Below are positions 22,804 through 33,309 of a stretch of 64,000 nucleotides of DNA, in pieces (the stretch's first letter is position 1; every line of letters begins with the position of its first letter). Both the position numbers and the translations under genes were made by a program. Below the pieces are notes generated by a model. That model was not told the DNA's origin, made no database searches, and saw only the letters and a list, made by a program, of their open reading frames with translations. The DNA comes from Symbiodinium natans. Its lineage: Eukaryota > Sar > Dinophyceae > Suessiales > Symbiodiniaceae. The stretch covers positions 448,710-512,709 of the forward strand of contig CAJNDS010002191.1 in NCBI GenBank assembly GCA_905221605.1, written 5' to 3'.

Positions 22804-22867
22804 CCCGGACTGTCTGCTGTCCAGGCGCCAGCTCTGCTTCCTCGTCCAGGGCGCTGGCGCACGTGTC
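22804..22867 (-). CDS. Putative acidic exon, EF-hand gene series
   Basis: After CCGCAG the minus frame reads DTCASALDEEAELAPGQQTV, then R and a leftover G before GTTTCGC. Phase 0 to 1. The plus reading (RQLCFLVQGAGARVLRMCTS) is also possible but conflicts with the direction of neighbours. It is the most downstream island I can attach to the series. Confidence 0.42.
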
Positions 22868-23442
22868 CTGCGGATGTGTACCAGTGTTGGGGGGTTTGGG
22901 GGTCTGGGCGGGCTTAGGGCTTATCCATACGTATTACTTACAAACTTTAGACCTCAATGTAGGATTTGTATACTTGAAGCCCTAGGGTATGGGAGGGTTG
23001 ATGTCCGGGAGAGGGTTTCCATGAAGGGTATTGCCTAGGGTTTCAAGGCTCGCCGGGCTCGATAGTCTGGGGACTCGGGATATGTCAAGTGGGTACCCTT
23101 CGTAGCATCGGGCTGTATGGGGCATTGATGGTGGTATAGGATGCCTATGTAAGGTATCGGGGAAACACTGGGAATTCCTTGTAGAAGCGGGAGAGAGTGA
23201 GAGATTAACCCCCGAAGATTGTTTGCCGCCCGCACTGCAGCATCCTCGAAAAGAGAGGGTTGAACGAAGGTTTACGAACATAGGGAACCCCCAATATAGA
23301 TCCCCAAATGGTGGATCCATGTTTATAAGGACCCCAATAAGGTACCCCCAATTTCGGACACCCCCGAAGGGTTTATGGCGCCCTCTGTCCCACGAACGAC
23401 TCCCTGGACTCTGGGCCCTTTACTCCTCGAAGCCCACGAAAC

Positions 23443-23475
23443 CCGTAACTTGCTCGCCTCGAAGGTGCGCAGAAC
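23443..23475 (-). CDS. Putative 33-bp exon, EF-hand gene series
   Basis: Minus reading VLRTFEASKLR between CTTGGAG and GTTTCGTG, phase 0 to 0, which fits the phase-0 end of the exon at 24271-24365. Very short, so support rests on position and splice signals. Confidence 0.3.
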
Positions 23476-24199
23476 CTCCAAGAAGCCAATTAGGCTCAAG
23501 GGTTTGGAAGTCGCGTCATGCAGCCTTGAGAGAGGAGCTTTCGTGGCTTGGGGCGTGCGCTTAGGCTTGGGGAGAACTTGAAGCAGGGCACACCAAATCT
23601 AGTGAAACCTGAGGCTCAAACTCTACAAGCACTACGTGCTCACAAGCTCGATTATCCATCTCCTGGGCATCCTTCCCTATCCCTACCATAAAAGCCTGTT
23701 CTGAAATTCCCCCCCCCCCCCTCCAGTTCCCCGCAAAAACTCCGTGAGGCATCCCTGAACCCTTAACGCCCTACCTGCCTTCTCAGGGCCCCGCCCCCCC
23801 TAGGCACACCCTTGAAGCCCCCTTAAAGCCCTCACAGCCCATGAACAACGGAACAACCCTCGCCGGAGGAGCTTCAAGGAGTTGCGCATGGTGTCCCTGA
23901 GCTTCTGGTCCCACCTGGGCTTCGGTCTTTGGTTATCAGAGTGCTTCCAAACGCTCCTCGAGCTGCTACTCCGAAGCTTTGGTTTGCGTCACACAACACA
24001 CGGGCATCCATTTTCTCGGAAACCCCCTAAGGGTACCACCCCCCCCCTGCATTCAAGCCCTAAACGCTAAAACCTAAACCCTACAACCCCTCACGCAACC
24101 AAATCAACCCCGGAGCTCCCCTAAACCTTAAAACCCTAAACAAAAACCCCAAAACCCCCATAGCCCCCAAAACCCCTGCGAACCCCGAAACCCCTAATC

Positions 24200-24270
24200 C
24201 CCTAAATCCTAAACCCTAAACCCTGAACCCTAAACCCTAAGCCCTAAGCCCTAAACCCTAAACCCTAAAC
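24200..24270 (-). repeat. Telomere-like tract (CCCTAAA)n
   Basis: About nine CCCTAAA-type units ending exactly at the donor of the exon at 24271-24365, so on the minus strand the intron opens GTTTAGGGTTTAGGG. Confidence 0.9.
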
Positions 24271-24365
24271 ACTAATCCCCGAAATGGTGGGGGGGCCGGA
24301 GCACTTCAGCGCCGGATAGAGGGACTCGAAGAGCTCGGCCACCTCCGGGGTGTGCTTTTTGCTGC
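24271..24365 (-). CDS. EF-hand gene series, exon
   Basis: Minus reading SKKHTPEVAELFESLYPALK followed by a GPP-containing tail, after TTTTTAAAG and before GTTTAGGG. It starts in phase 1, completing the Gly codon left by the exon at 25379-25445, so the joined text is ...GKLLH-G-SKKHTPEVAEL. The true donor may be a few codons earlier (GTGCTC). Helical and charged, like the region after an EF-hand. Confidence 0.58.
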
Positions 24366-25378
24366 CTTTAAAAAGGGCCTCCTGTGCACTCTGCCTCCAG
24401 AATGTATCGAGAAAAAGGAAGCTGTACATATATAGATATAGAGATGTTATATTATTATGTACTACAACAATGCAATATAATTAGAGATGAATGGATGTAT
24501 GCATGTAACTGAATTTCTCTCTTTGCATGTATGTCTTTCCCATTCCATCAGGCTTCTCTCGCCAAGCTTGAATCTAAATCCGTAACGCACACCCTTTGCA
24601 ACGAGGTCTCTCTCAAAGTATACCTCCCAGTCGCACGCCAGCACTGTCGCTAGCAGTAACCATTCTATCAGCAATCTCGGACATCTGAACTTTAAACCCT
24701 GCACCTTGTTCCACCAGGCTTTCTTTATCGCCCGAACCCAACACCCAACAGACCCCCGAACCCAAACCATCCAACTCCCACTCAGAGTTCGGCTGTCAGG
24801 GTTGAATCAGGGCTTAGGATGGTCTAGCGTCTAGTTATGGGACAGCCTTCTAGGGTTCCAAGCGCTCGAACAATCAGACCAATTTGGGCCGATTTGGGTT
24901 CAGCGTTTCGGGTTTCCTCGATCACTCTCGCACAAGGCCAACAAGGTTCGTGGATCATATTTGGTCAGACTAAAGCATGGTTGGTTTAGGGTGTGGGGTC
25001 TAGGGTTTGGGGTGGGCTGTGGAAGATGAGGTTCGGGCTTCTAGACTCAGAACTTAGGTCTCACACGCCGAGACGGTGCACTCCCAATCCCAAAGTTCTT
25101 CATTGAACAACTTTCCTACATCCCCAGAAAGTGATCGCAAGATACCCCCAACTATACACCCTCCCACCACAGGAAGGTGCAACTTAAGGATATCCTGCTG
25201 TAGTCTCAGCCCCCGCAGCACTTCGTGCTGGGCACCTCAACCACAAACTTCCTGGGAACAAAACACCAAGTGGGCCCCCCAAACCCGACCTCGAGAGCCC
25301 CAGTGTTTTCTACTCCTGGGCCACTTACAGAAGCAAGCCTGAGTCCCGTGTGAGTTCATCCCTCTTGTTGGGCCTTGC

Positions 25379-25445
25379 CGTGGAGCAGCTTGCCGTTGCG
25401 ATCCGGGCCCAGCTTTCGGAAGCTCTCTTCCAGAGACTTGACTTC
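25379..25445 (-). CDS. EF-hand gene series, exon with EF-hand loop
   Basis: Minus reading EVKSLEESFRKLGPDRNGKL then LH, opened by GGCAG and closed by a GC-type donor (G|GCAAGG). SLEESFRKLGPDRNGKL matches the entering helix and loop of an EF-hand, with Asp-x-Asn-Gly at the start of the loop. Phase 0 to 1. Confidence 0.62.
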
Positions 25446-26112
25446 CTGCCATCGCCCCCAAGGTAGGGGGCGGGGTGTCTGAAGTGCACGTGTTCCTGAA
25501 TATGGGCGCGCATGTAGATGTGTGTCTGTGCGTACGGTTGTATACATGCAAGCATGGCTGTATGTGCGCATGTGTCTTCGCGCGCATCTATACGCGCGGA
25601 CGTGCACCATGTGAGCATTGTGAATCACAGCATGAATTCACAATAGCGGCGCTCCTAAGACGCACTATTCAAGGACTCTGACCCGCTCATCCTTGGCTCG
25701 AAATCACTTCATACACAAGCCTTCCCAACAAGTTGAAGTGCTGAGGAATACTGAGGCCGCACCATGTGCAAGTTGCTGCTTGGCAGTGTGTGCTTCTTGT
25801 TGAGCAAGGCTCATGACGGAATCACGGAGGTTTTAGCCGTTGGTTTCAAGAGCAAGTTAAAGTCGCTCCATTGGGCACCGAAGTAAAGAGCATGATTTAA
25901 GAGGGACTCCACAAGAGACCAAGTGCTAGAAGTGACAGTTTTGACCAAATAGCTCGGCTTCCATTGCAGAAACCTGGCCTTGGATGAAAACGCTCTGCGG
26001 ACGCTGCCAAGCACAAAGGTCAGCAACAATGATGAACAGCCCTCATGTCAGGCTTGCTGCTTGGCCATGATACGGCGCTTAACAAGGCCCCTTTAAAGCA
26101 TGCTGCGCGCAC

Positions 26113-26199
26113 CTTCTGCGTGAAGCGGCTGTGCGTCCGGTAGGCATCTCGATTCATCTGCCGGAAGCTCGCCACAATGTCGCGAAAGTCCTCGAAATC
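26113..26199 (-). CDS. EF-hand gene series, exon
   Basis: 29 codons, DFEDFRDIVASFRQMNRDAY then RTHSRFTQK, between TTCCACCAG and AAG|GTGCGC, phase 0 to 0. Strong codon bias; the other strand is poor. Telomere-like repeats begin just to the right (26215-26238). Confidence 0.65.
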
Positions 26200-26384
26200 C
26201 TGGTGGAAGGGTTTTAAGGTTTAGGGTTCAGGGTTCAGCAGCTCTGGGTCGAGCAATCTCTAGTAGAGCCTCTGTCTGGACTCTAGAAAAAAACCCACCC
26301 ACCCAGAGAATCCCAAAACATTAAGAAATATAAAGTTCACATTTTTCCTCAGCAAGCCCTGTCCTCCAACCTCATTTATTCATT

Positions 26385-27175
26385 CTGCTCGTGTTCTTTG
26401 TCATTCTGCTTGGTTTCCATTCTGCTCGTATGCGTTTCTTTCTGCTCGTATTCATTCTGCTCGTATTCGTTCTTTTTCTGATCTGCTCGTCTCGTTTTCG
26501 TTCTCGTTCTGCTCGTATTCATTCTGCTCGTATTCGTTCTCTCTCTGCTCGATTTCAGTCCGCTCGTTTTCGTTGTTTTTCTTCTCGTATTCATTCTGTT
26601 CGTATTCGTTCTCTCTCTCTCTCTCTGCTCGATTTCAGTCTGCTCGTCTTCGTTCTCTCTCTGCTCGTAATCATTCTGCTCGTATTCGTTCTCTTTCTGC
26701 TCATATTCATTTTGCTCGTGTTCGTTCTCTTTCTGCTCGTATTTGTGCTTTTGCTGCTCGTATTCGTTCTCTCTCTGCTCCATTTCAGTCCGCTCGTTTT
26801 CGCTGTCTTTCTGCTCGTACTGAGTCTGCTCGTACTCGTTCTCTTCTGCTCGTATTCATTCTGCTCGTATTCGTTCTCTCTCTGCTCGATGTCAATCTGC
26901 TCGTATTCGTTCTCTTTCTGCTCATATTCATTTTGCTCGTGTTCGTTCTCTTTCTGCTCGTGTTCGTGCTCTTTCTGCGCGTGTTCGTTCTCTCTCTCTG
27001 CTCGATTTCAGTCCGCTCGTTTTCGCTGTCTTTCTGCTCGTACTGAGTCTGCTCGTACTCGTTCTCTTTCTGCTCGTATTCATTCTGCTCGTATTCGTTC
27101 TCTCTCTGCTCGATGTCAGTCTACTCGTATTCGTTCTCTCTCTCTGCTCATATTCACTTTGCTCGTGTCGTTTTC
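26385..27175. repeat. Minisatellite of CTGCTCGTATTCGTTCTCT-like units
   Basis: About 40 units of 17-19 bp, strongly pyrimidine-rich on the plus strand. It leaves frames open on both strands (291 codons plus, rich in Ser-Ala-Arg-Ile-Arg; Glu-Gln-Asn-Glu-Tyr repeats minus). I treat these as repeat products. It lies in the intron between the exons at 29045-29176 and 26113-26199. Confidence 0.9.
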
Positions 27176-27296
27176 CCCGGTGACCCTGCCTATTTTTGGC
27201 CGTCTTGTTGATTGTGTTTGGCACACTTTAAGCTGCCTGGCTTCCACATGGTTGCTTTCCAATTAGTGCCCCGGTGACCTCGCCTCATGTTGGCTC

Positions 27297-27835
27297 CTGC
27301 TCGTAGGGTTTGATGAGAGGCCTAGAGGTTTGTCGTATGTCCCCTCTCTTCGTGCTCGTAGGGTTTGTCGTATGTCCGTCCCTTCATGCTCGTAGGGTTT
27401 GATGAGAGGTCTACAGGTTTGTCGCACGTCCCCTCCCTTCGTGCTCTTAGATTTTGTCGTATGTCGCCTCTCTTCGTGCTCGTCGGCTTTGTCGTGTGTC
27501 CCTCTTCGTCTTCTTGCAAAGAACCCCAAGAATTAAGAAACTGAGATTGTATTTTCAGAGGTTTGCCGTATGTCCCCTCCCTTCGTGCTCGTAGGGTTTG
27601 TCGTATGTCCCCTCCCTTCGTGCTCGTAGGGTTTGATGAGAGGTCTACAGGTTTGTCGTACGTCCCCTCCCTTGGTGTTCTTAGGGTTTGTCGTATGTCC
27701 CCTCCCTTCGTGCTCGTCGGCTTTGTCGTATGTCCCTTTCCTTCTGCTTCGCGCTCTTAGGGTTTGTCGTATGTCCCCTCCCTTCGTGCTCGTCGGTTTT
27801 GTCGCATGCCTCTTGTCTTCGCGCTTGCTTTCCCC
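27297..27835. repeat. 35-bp minisatellite
   Basis: About 15 copies of a unit containing GTGCTCGTAGGGTTTGTCGT and ATGTCCCCTCCCTTC, with some truncated copies. Confidence 0.9.
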
Positions 27836-28164
27836 AGACCGAAGGTAGAACCAAAAGTGTTGGTCCGGATTGACAAAAAATGTTTTGTTTTCCCCCCACC
27901 CCACCCTCCAACCATTCCAGTTCGAGCCAATCCCCAACCCACCCTAGAACCAACTACCCGTATTCGTTCTCTCTCTTGCTTGCGAAGCCCTCATCCAGGT
28001 TTCCAACCCCAGAATGGGGGTCCGGAAGTTGCTTTTCCCCACCCCACCCTCGGACCACCCAAGATGAGAAACACTAAGAAGGGGCCGCCGCATTCCCGGC
28101 CCCGCAAAGCCTTCATCTGGATCTGGCTCAGACCCAGGTTTTCAAGCCCAGAATGGGGGTCTGG

Positions 28165-28437
28165 GCCAGAAGAGGGAAGGGGGGGGGGTGGGGGGGGGGT
28201 GGGGGGGGGGTGGTGGGGGGGGGGGGGGGGGGTGGGGGGCGGGGCGGTGGGGGGGGGGTGGGGCGGGGTGGCGGTGGGTGGGGGGGGGGTGGGGGGGGGG
28301 TGGGGGTGGGGTGGGGGGGGGGGGGGTGGGGGGGGGGTGGGGGTGGGGGGGGGGGGGGGGGGGGTGGGGGGGGGGTGGGGGGGGGTGGGGTGGGCGGGTG
28401 TATGGGGAGGGGGGGGGTGAGGGGGGGGTGGGGGGCA
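28165..28437. repeat. Extreme G-rich tract
   Basis: About 270 bp that are almost entirely G with single T (rare A or C) every 3-16 bases on the plus strand. Pro- or Gly-only frames here are artefacts. It could form G-quadruplexes and may be compressed or misassembled. Confidence 0.92.
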
Positions 28438-28965
28438 AAAAAAAGGCAAAAAAGCCGTGGCCATTGGCAAAAAAGCCGTGGCCATTGGCAAAAAAGCCGT
28501 GGCCATTGGCAAAAAAGCCGTGGCCATTGGCAAATGCCACTTGCCAATGGCCACGGCTTTTTTGCCAATGGCCACGGCTTTTTTGCCAATGGCCCCGGCC
28601 CCCATTAAGGTTGGGGCCCAACCTTAATGGGGAACGTGGCCATTGGCAAAAAAGCCGTGGCCATTGGCAAAAAGCCCGAAAAGTTGCCAATGGCCACGGC
28701 TTTTTTGCCAATGGCCACGTTCCCCATTAAGGTTGGGGGGCATTTTGTGCGAATTGGGTTTGAAAAACCCATTTTGGCGACCAACCTTAATGACATTGGT
28801 GGCCATTGGCAAAAAAGCCGTGGCCATTGGCAACTTTCCCGTGGCCATTGGCGAATTTGCCAATGGCCACGGCTTTTTTGCCAATGGCCACGGCTTTTTT
28901 GCCAATGGCCACGGCTTTTTTGCCAATGGCCACGGTTTTTTTGCCAATGGCCACGTTCCCCATTA
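28438..28965. repeat. Alternating inverted arrays of a 21-bp unit
   Basis: The unit GTGGCCATTGGCAAAAAAGC plus C occurs in short arrays in one orientation, then the other (switches near 28535, 28650, 28690 and 28855). Spacers contain CCCCATTAAGGTTGGG and its complement. About 20 units in all, able to form several nested hairpins. Confidence 0.92.
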
Positions 28966-29044
28966 AAGTTTAAATTATTATATGAAAGAGAGGGTTTAGG
29001 GTGTGGCCCTACCTCAAAGAGTCAAGTTTCACAGCTCTTCAAAC

Positions 29045-29176
29045 CATGCGCAGCCAGGAGTCCAGCTGCCCATGCAACTCGGTCGTCTTCTTCAGCCAGT
29101 CTGCGAAGAAGGAGGTGTATCGCACGTTCACCTCGCCATTCGTGGAGAGCGGGACATGGATTACAACACTGCGCCT
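29045..29176 (-). CDS. EF-hand gene series, exon
   Basis: 44 codons between TAGCAG and ATG|GTTTGAAG, phase 0 to 0: RRSVVIHVPLSTNGEVNVRY then TSFFADWLKKTTELHGQLDS. STNGEVNVRYTSFFADWL resembles the loop and leaving helix of a degenerate EF-hand. Plus frames over the same span lack codon bias. Confidence 0.6.
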
Positions 29177-29381
29177 CTGCTACTGGGCTTGCTCTTTGGA
29201 GATGCGATTCTCCTCTTCATGGTGGTGTGGTTTGGCTTTCTGCTCTTCTAGGCACCTACGCGCCTGAAAAACGAGGAAGTGTGTGCACACTTTGTTGCCA
29301 TGTCCTCATCCCAGGCACTCGGACAGAAACCCTGGGATCCAGAAGCCCTACTAAACCCTGTAAACATCCTCAACTGGCTAC

Positions 29382-29522
29382 TCTCCGGGCTGCGTGAAAG
29401 CCCCCCGAAGCACCCCCGGGGCGCACCATCTTCAGGGCGAGCTGGAGGTTGTCCCGTCGCAATGGTCCGGAACCCCCCTTCTCCGCGTACTTACGGAAGA
29501 CGGTCCTTGCGATCCTCGGCCG
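29382..29522 (-). CDS. EF-hand gene series, exon
   Basis: 47 codons, phase 0 to 0, between GCCCCAG and AGA|GTAGCC: RPRIARTVFRKYAEKGGSGP then LRRDNLQLALKMVRPGGASG. VFRKYAEKGGSGPLRRDNLQ is a degenerate EF-hand (helix, GGSG loop, helix). This is one of the clearest islands. Confidence 0.66.
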
Positions 29523-29879
29523 CTGGGGCGGGCGGGGAAGGGGGGTGTATCCCCTCAGAACTCAGAACCAAGGCCCTGGCTGTCATCTTCCTCCCCCCTC
29601 ATGTGGCCCAAAATGCAGGTCGGGGATCTGCATGATTGAAGGAACGAACTACAGGCCTGGTAGGGGATGGTACTCATCAAAGAACCGCCCATACGTGTAC
29701 CACCCGGCTGCTCCTCCGCAAGCCACCATAACACATAGGCTGGTCTCTCAATCCGCCGAGGCCTGGGGCCGGAGGTGTATAGGTTGTCAGAACCCCACAC
29801 CCAAAGCCCTTTTTCGGACCCCTTTTTTTGGCCTCAAATGGGTACCCCCGCTGGGAAACCGGGGTCCGCAAGCGGACGG

Positions 29880-30020
29880 TTCGCCAGGACCAAAGGCAGT
29901 TGAAGCCCCTCCCACCCACCCCCCCCCCCCCCCACCCCGGGCCCCCGACCCCCTCTACCCCCCCCCCCCTCCCCTCCCCCCCACCCCACCTCCCCCCACC
30001 CCCCCCCTCCCCCCCACCCT
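29880..30020. repeat. C-rich tract
   Basis: C runs with A or T interruptions. Proline-only frames here are not genes. Confidence 0.85.
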
Positions 30021-30420
30021 GCCGAAGAGTCACCTTAAACCTTAAGGGGCTGGCTCAACCCTACTAAAAACCCTCAACCCCAAAGCGTGAACCTTGAGCC
30101 CTAAACTAACCCTCAACCCCAAACCATAAACCCGGAACCCTCAACCATCAACCCTCAACCCAACCCTTATTGCTTGGGGTCCAGCGACTTGGGCGCTGCG
30201 GAATCACCATGCTCACGCGGATGCGCTGGGCCGGGCCGAGGCGGGTCGCGTAGCGTTAAAATTACTGTTAAGTAGGGTCCCCTTTTGTGGCTACCTTTTG
30301 CATGCGGGCTCGTATGTTTAGGGCCATCCATCCTCAATTGCCGCTTGTTTTTTCTCATGGGGCCCTAAACCCTCAAACCCTCAAACCCTCAAACCCTAAA
30401 CCCTAAACCCAAAACCCAAC

Positions 30421-30522
30421 AGAGTGTGCTCCATGAAGCACAAGGCTCCGCATCTCCGCCTCGTCTTGCTCCCGACAAATCCGAAGGAACTGGGCTTCGC
30501 CCACCTCCGCACACGAGCGTCC
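30421..30522 (-). CDS. EF-hand gene series, exon
   Basis: 34 codons, phase 0 to 0, between CCTTAAG and TCT|GTTGGG: GRSCAEVGEAQFLRICREQD then EAEMRSLVLHGAHS. CCCTAAA repeats lie to the left and TTTAGGG-like repeats to the right. Strong third-position GC. Confidence 0.65.
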
Positions 30523-30539
30523 CTTAAGGATTTAAAGGG

Positions 30540-30715
30540 TTTTAGGGGTTTGAGGATTTAGGGGATTAGGGTTTTAGGGTTTATAGGGTTTTAGGGTCTT
30601 GGGGTCTTATGTTATTATAGGTCCCTTAAGGATTTGGGGCTTTAGGGGTTTGAGGATTTCGGGTGTTAGGGTTTTAGGGTTTAGGGTCTTAGGGTTTGAT
30701 AGGGTCGTAGGGTGT
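30540..30715 (+). repeat. Degenerate telomere-like repeat
   Basis: Units of TTTAGGG and TTTTAGGG with insertions, repeated in two similar halves (both contain TTTAGGGGTTTGAGGATTT-like words). Confidence 0.75.
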
Positions 30716-31006
30716 ATAGGATTCCCTTAAGAATCCGCGGGGTTGCGCTTTCTTTTCCATCGCGAAAGAAGGGAAGGTAGGGTCCCGCCGCTTCGACTCC
30801 TAGTTGCCTTTCGACCGTGAGCAAGGGACAAGGTGGATTTGCGCGTAACGCGCAAAGATTTCGAGACGACATGGGAACCCCCCAAACAAGCAAAGTTGCA
30901 ACTACACAATAACTATGTCCCGGGGGTAGGCCGTCCCCGCAGAAGAGTCGCATCCCGATGTCCGGACATGCAACATGTGCTTCGTCCCTCAGGACCCGTC
31001 TGGATG

Positions 31007-31062
31007 CCCTAAACCCTAAACCCTAAACCCTAAACCCTAAACCCTAAACCCTAAACCCTAAA
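31007..31062 (-). repeat. Telomere-like tract (CCCTAAA)8
   Basis: Eight consecutive CCCTAAA units about 50 bp to the left of the exon at 31112-31176. Confidence 0.95.
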
Positions 31063-31111
31063 TCCGAAAGAAGCCCATGCCCTGCAGCACTCCCAAAGCT
31101 GGCAGTTTTAC

Positions 31112-31176
31112 ACACTGAGCTCCGGCATGATGAAGCATCCTTTCCCAAAAAACAACACCCTCAACCTCTGAAAGCT
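31112..31176 (-). CDS. EF-hand gene series, exon
   Basis: Minus reading LSEVEGVVFWERMLHHAGAQ then C. CTTTTCTTCACAG precedes it, the best polypyrimidine acceptor in the series, and TGT|GTAAAA follows. Its first two bases complete a Glu codon with the G left by the exon at 31373-31469 (phase 1 to 0). Confidence 0.55.
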
Positions 31177-31372
31177 CTGTGAAGAAAAGGAAGCCCATGA
31201 ACCTTACAAAAAATGACAAAAGTTCAAAAGCCCCCCCCCCCCCCCGGAAACAAAAAGAGCAACAAAAACACAAGTGGCGGTTGCCGAAGTTCAGGGTACC
31301 TTATTGGGCCCTTGTTATAAGGGAATCCTACTATTTAGGGGTCTATCTCCAGGGCCCCTTCATTTCGTAAAC

Positions 31373-31469
31373 CTTCAAGTGTTTCCTCCCCGGCCTTGCC
31401 ACGTGAGAGCCGATCCTTCCAGTCGCTCTTCGAGCTGTAGACGCTCATGCCCAGGTGATAGCCATTCCA
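31373..31469 (-). CDS. EF-hand gene series, exon
   Basis: Minus reading WNGYHLGMSVYSSKSDWKDR then LSRGKAGEETLE, with a leftover G before GTTTACGA; AAAGGAG precedes it. Phase 0 to 1. Confidence 0.63.
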
Positions 31470-31672
31470 CTCCTTTTTGTTTGGGCTCAGAAGAAGGCCC
31501 TTTCAAGTTCGGGGCTCTTTCCCCCGAAACCCTAAACCCTAAACCCCAGGGTGTCTACGAGGTGTTGTTGGCACTTAAGGCTTGGGTTTTGGGCGGGCGG
31601 GCTTGTTGAGGCTCATGGCTGCAGCGGGCTTTATGACATCCACGGCTCAGGGCCACAGGGAATCAGGGTCTT

Positions 31673-31801
31673 AAGCCTTCAGTTGCTTTAAGGGCTTCTG
31701 GGCTTTAAGCCTTAAGTTGCTTTAAGGGCTTCTGGGCTTTAAGCCTTAAGTTGCTTTAAGGGCTTCTGAGCTTTAAGCCTTAAGTTGCTTCAAGGGCTTC
31801 T
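31673..31801. repeat. 34-bp tandem repeat, about 3.8 copies
   Basis: The unit AAGCCTTAAGTTGCTTTAAG plus GGCTTCTGGGCTTT is repeated with one or two mismatches per copy. Confidence 0.95.
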
Positions 31802-31885
31802 TAATGGTCTCTCAAACTCCCGTGCGACATTCGGAGGCCTCGAAAGCTTGCCGGGGTTTTGGGCTGAAGGCTTTCTGGTTCAGGG

Positions 31886-31986
31886 TTGGGGTGTTCGCCC
31901 TCATACTAACACTCCTGAATGGGGGTTATAATAGGGGGTACTAGAATCCCTATTAAGGACAGTTTTTTTATCGGGGGAACATCTCA
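31886..31986. mobile_element. Fold-back element, family A, copy 2
   Basis: TTGGGGTGTTCGCCCTCATA at the left and TCGGGGGAACATCTCAA at the right, with inner TACTAGAATCCCTATTAAGG. Confidence 0.72.
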
Positions 31987-32217
31987 AGCTCAGGGTGTAC
32001 ATGGCCTTCACAGACCCTGAAGACGATAACCCCAGTATAGGACTAGGCCTGCAAGAAACGTGAGCAGACAGGGTCGACAGTTCATGATGGCTAGTTCTGG
32101 GAACACTGCAAGAAACAGAGTCAGAGAGGGTCTAGTTTCATGCTGGGCAGCCTATACTCCAACTACACAGGGATTGCTGCAGAACATGCATTTGACTTCG
32201 GCTCCAGCAGCACATGC

Positions 32218-32285
32218 TTTGGGATGTTCCCCCCTATACTAACAGCCCTTAATAGGGACTATAGTACCCACTATGATAATCCTTA
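32218..32285. mobile_element. Fold-back element, family A, truncated copy 3
   Basis: Left end TTGGGATGTTCCCCCCTATA and the centre are present; the right arm is lost, replaced by telomere-like repeats. Confidence 0.75.
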
Positions 32286-32344
32286 ACCCTAAACCGTAGA
32301 CCCTATAAACCCGAACCCTATAAACCCTACTTTGGGCAAGTCAC

Positions 32345-32412
32345 CAGCGCGCTCTGTGCTCGGCGAGTTGAGATGAAGCCGTCGTTGTGGACATCGAAGT
32401 GGTAGAAGGATC
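32345..32412 (-). CDS. EF-hand gene series, exon with canonical-type loop
   Basis: Minus reading SFYHFDVHNDGFISTRRAQS then AL, after ATGGGCAG and before CTG|GTGACT; phase 1 to 0. FYHFDVHNDGFISTRR is an EF-hand loop (Asp1, Asp5, Gly6, Ile8) whose position 12 is Arg rather than Glu, so calcium affinity is doubtful. CCCTAAA repeats left, TTTAGGG repeats right. Confidence 0.7.
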
Positions 32413-32429
32413 CTGCCCATCTGGCGTTT

Positions 32430-32515
32430 GGGGTTTAGGGTTTAGGGCTTGGGGTTTGGGGTTTAGGGTCAGGGTAATTATAGGGTGTAGCGTGTAGGGT
32501 TTAGGGCTTAGGGTG
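32430..32515 (+). repeat. Degenerate telomere-like repeat
   Basis: TTTGGGG, TTTAGGG and GTGTAGGG units immediately to the right of the exon at 32345-32412. Confidence 0.8.
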
Positions 32516-33043
32516 TCTATCGGCTTGTTGCATGCTTGGACTTTTGGGTTCAGGGCTAGTTGATTCATCGGAAGGAGGGAAGGTTGAAGCAACCACCAGA
32601 TCCCCCTGCATTCATGACTCTGTTCAATGTCACCTGTTATACATGGGGATGATAACAGTAAAAGGGCATGTTGTCCAATTTCCGGTTCAGTGTTGATGTA
32701 TCAAATACTCTCAAATCCCACCCCCACCCACACGAACGAGGCGAACCCAAAATAGCCAACACCGAACTCCCCAGAAGACCGTCAACCCAAACCCAAACCT
32801 CCGGACGGAGAGCATTGGGCTGGTGAATCCGTCCTCGCGCTTCCGACCAGCTGTGCTCGCAAAGCCCTGCGCATAAGAATGTAGCGAGGCAAAGCAAGTC
32901 AGGTCGAGGCCTGCAGAAAAAGCGTTTTCCCACAAACCCCCAGAAGGTTTCGGGTTTGGGGCTTGCGGTTTAGAACATCCCCTTGCAGTTCTTCTGCGGC
33001 AAGCTGGCTCCACGGCTGCGGACTGCTCCTGGCTTCCCAATGC

Positions 33044-33172
33044 TAGGGGCCCGAAATACCACATAAACAGAAGGATCCTACTATTGTATCAGGGCCCCTA
33101 TAAGTGTGATTCCGAAAACCCTGTTTGTAGGATCCTTGTGTTTATGCGTGTGTTTTTTCGGGGGGCCCCTAA
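33044..33172. mobile_element. Fold-back element with about 40-bp arms
   Basis: Left arm TAGGGGCCCGAAATACCACA, TAAACAGAAGGATCCTAC; right arm is the near-complement ending CGGGGGGCCCCTAA. The arms differ mainly by a few insertions. No coding capacity. Confidence 0.75.
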
Positions 33173-33309
33173 ATGCCTTCGGTATCGCGGAGGTACTCCA
33201 AGATTAAGAGGAAGTCCGAGTGTGAAAACGTCTCCTGGGCTGCGGAGTGCTCCGAGGTTTTGCAGGGCCCAGCAGTAGGGTTTAGGGGTCGGTGCAAAAC
33301 CGGTGCCAG

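Noticed and set aside
26391-27266. 291-codon plus frame rich in Ser, Ala, Arg, Leu
   Set aside because: Its sequence is the translation of a 17-19-bp minisatellite; other frames of the same array are open as well.
27991-28730. Proline-, glycine- or histidine-only frames
   Set aside because: They come from the G-rich tract and the 21-bp arrays.
28438-28965. CRISPR array
   Set aside because: The units touch without unique spacers, orientation alternates, and the rest of the window is eukaryotic.
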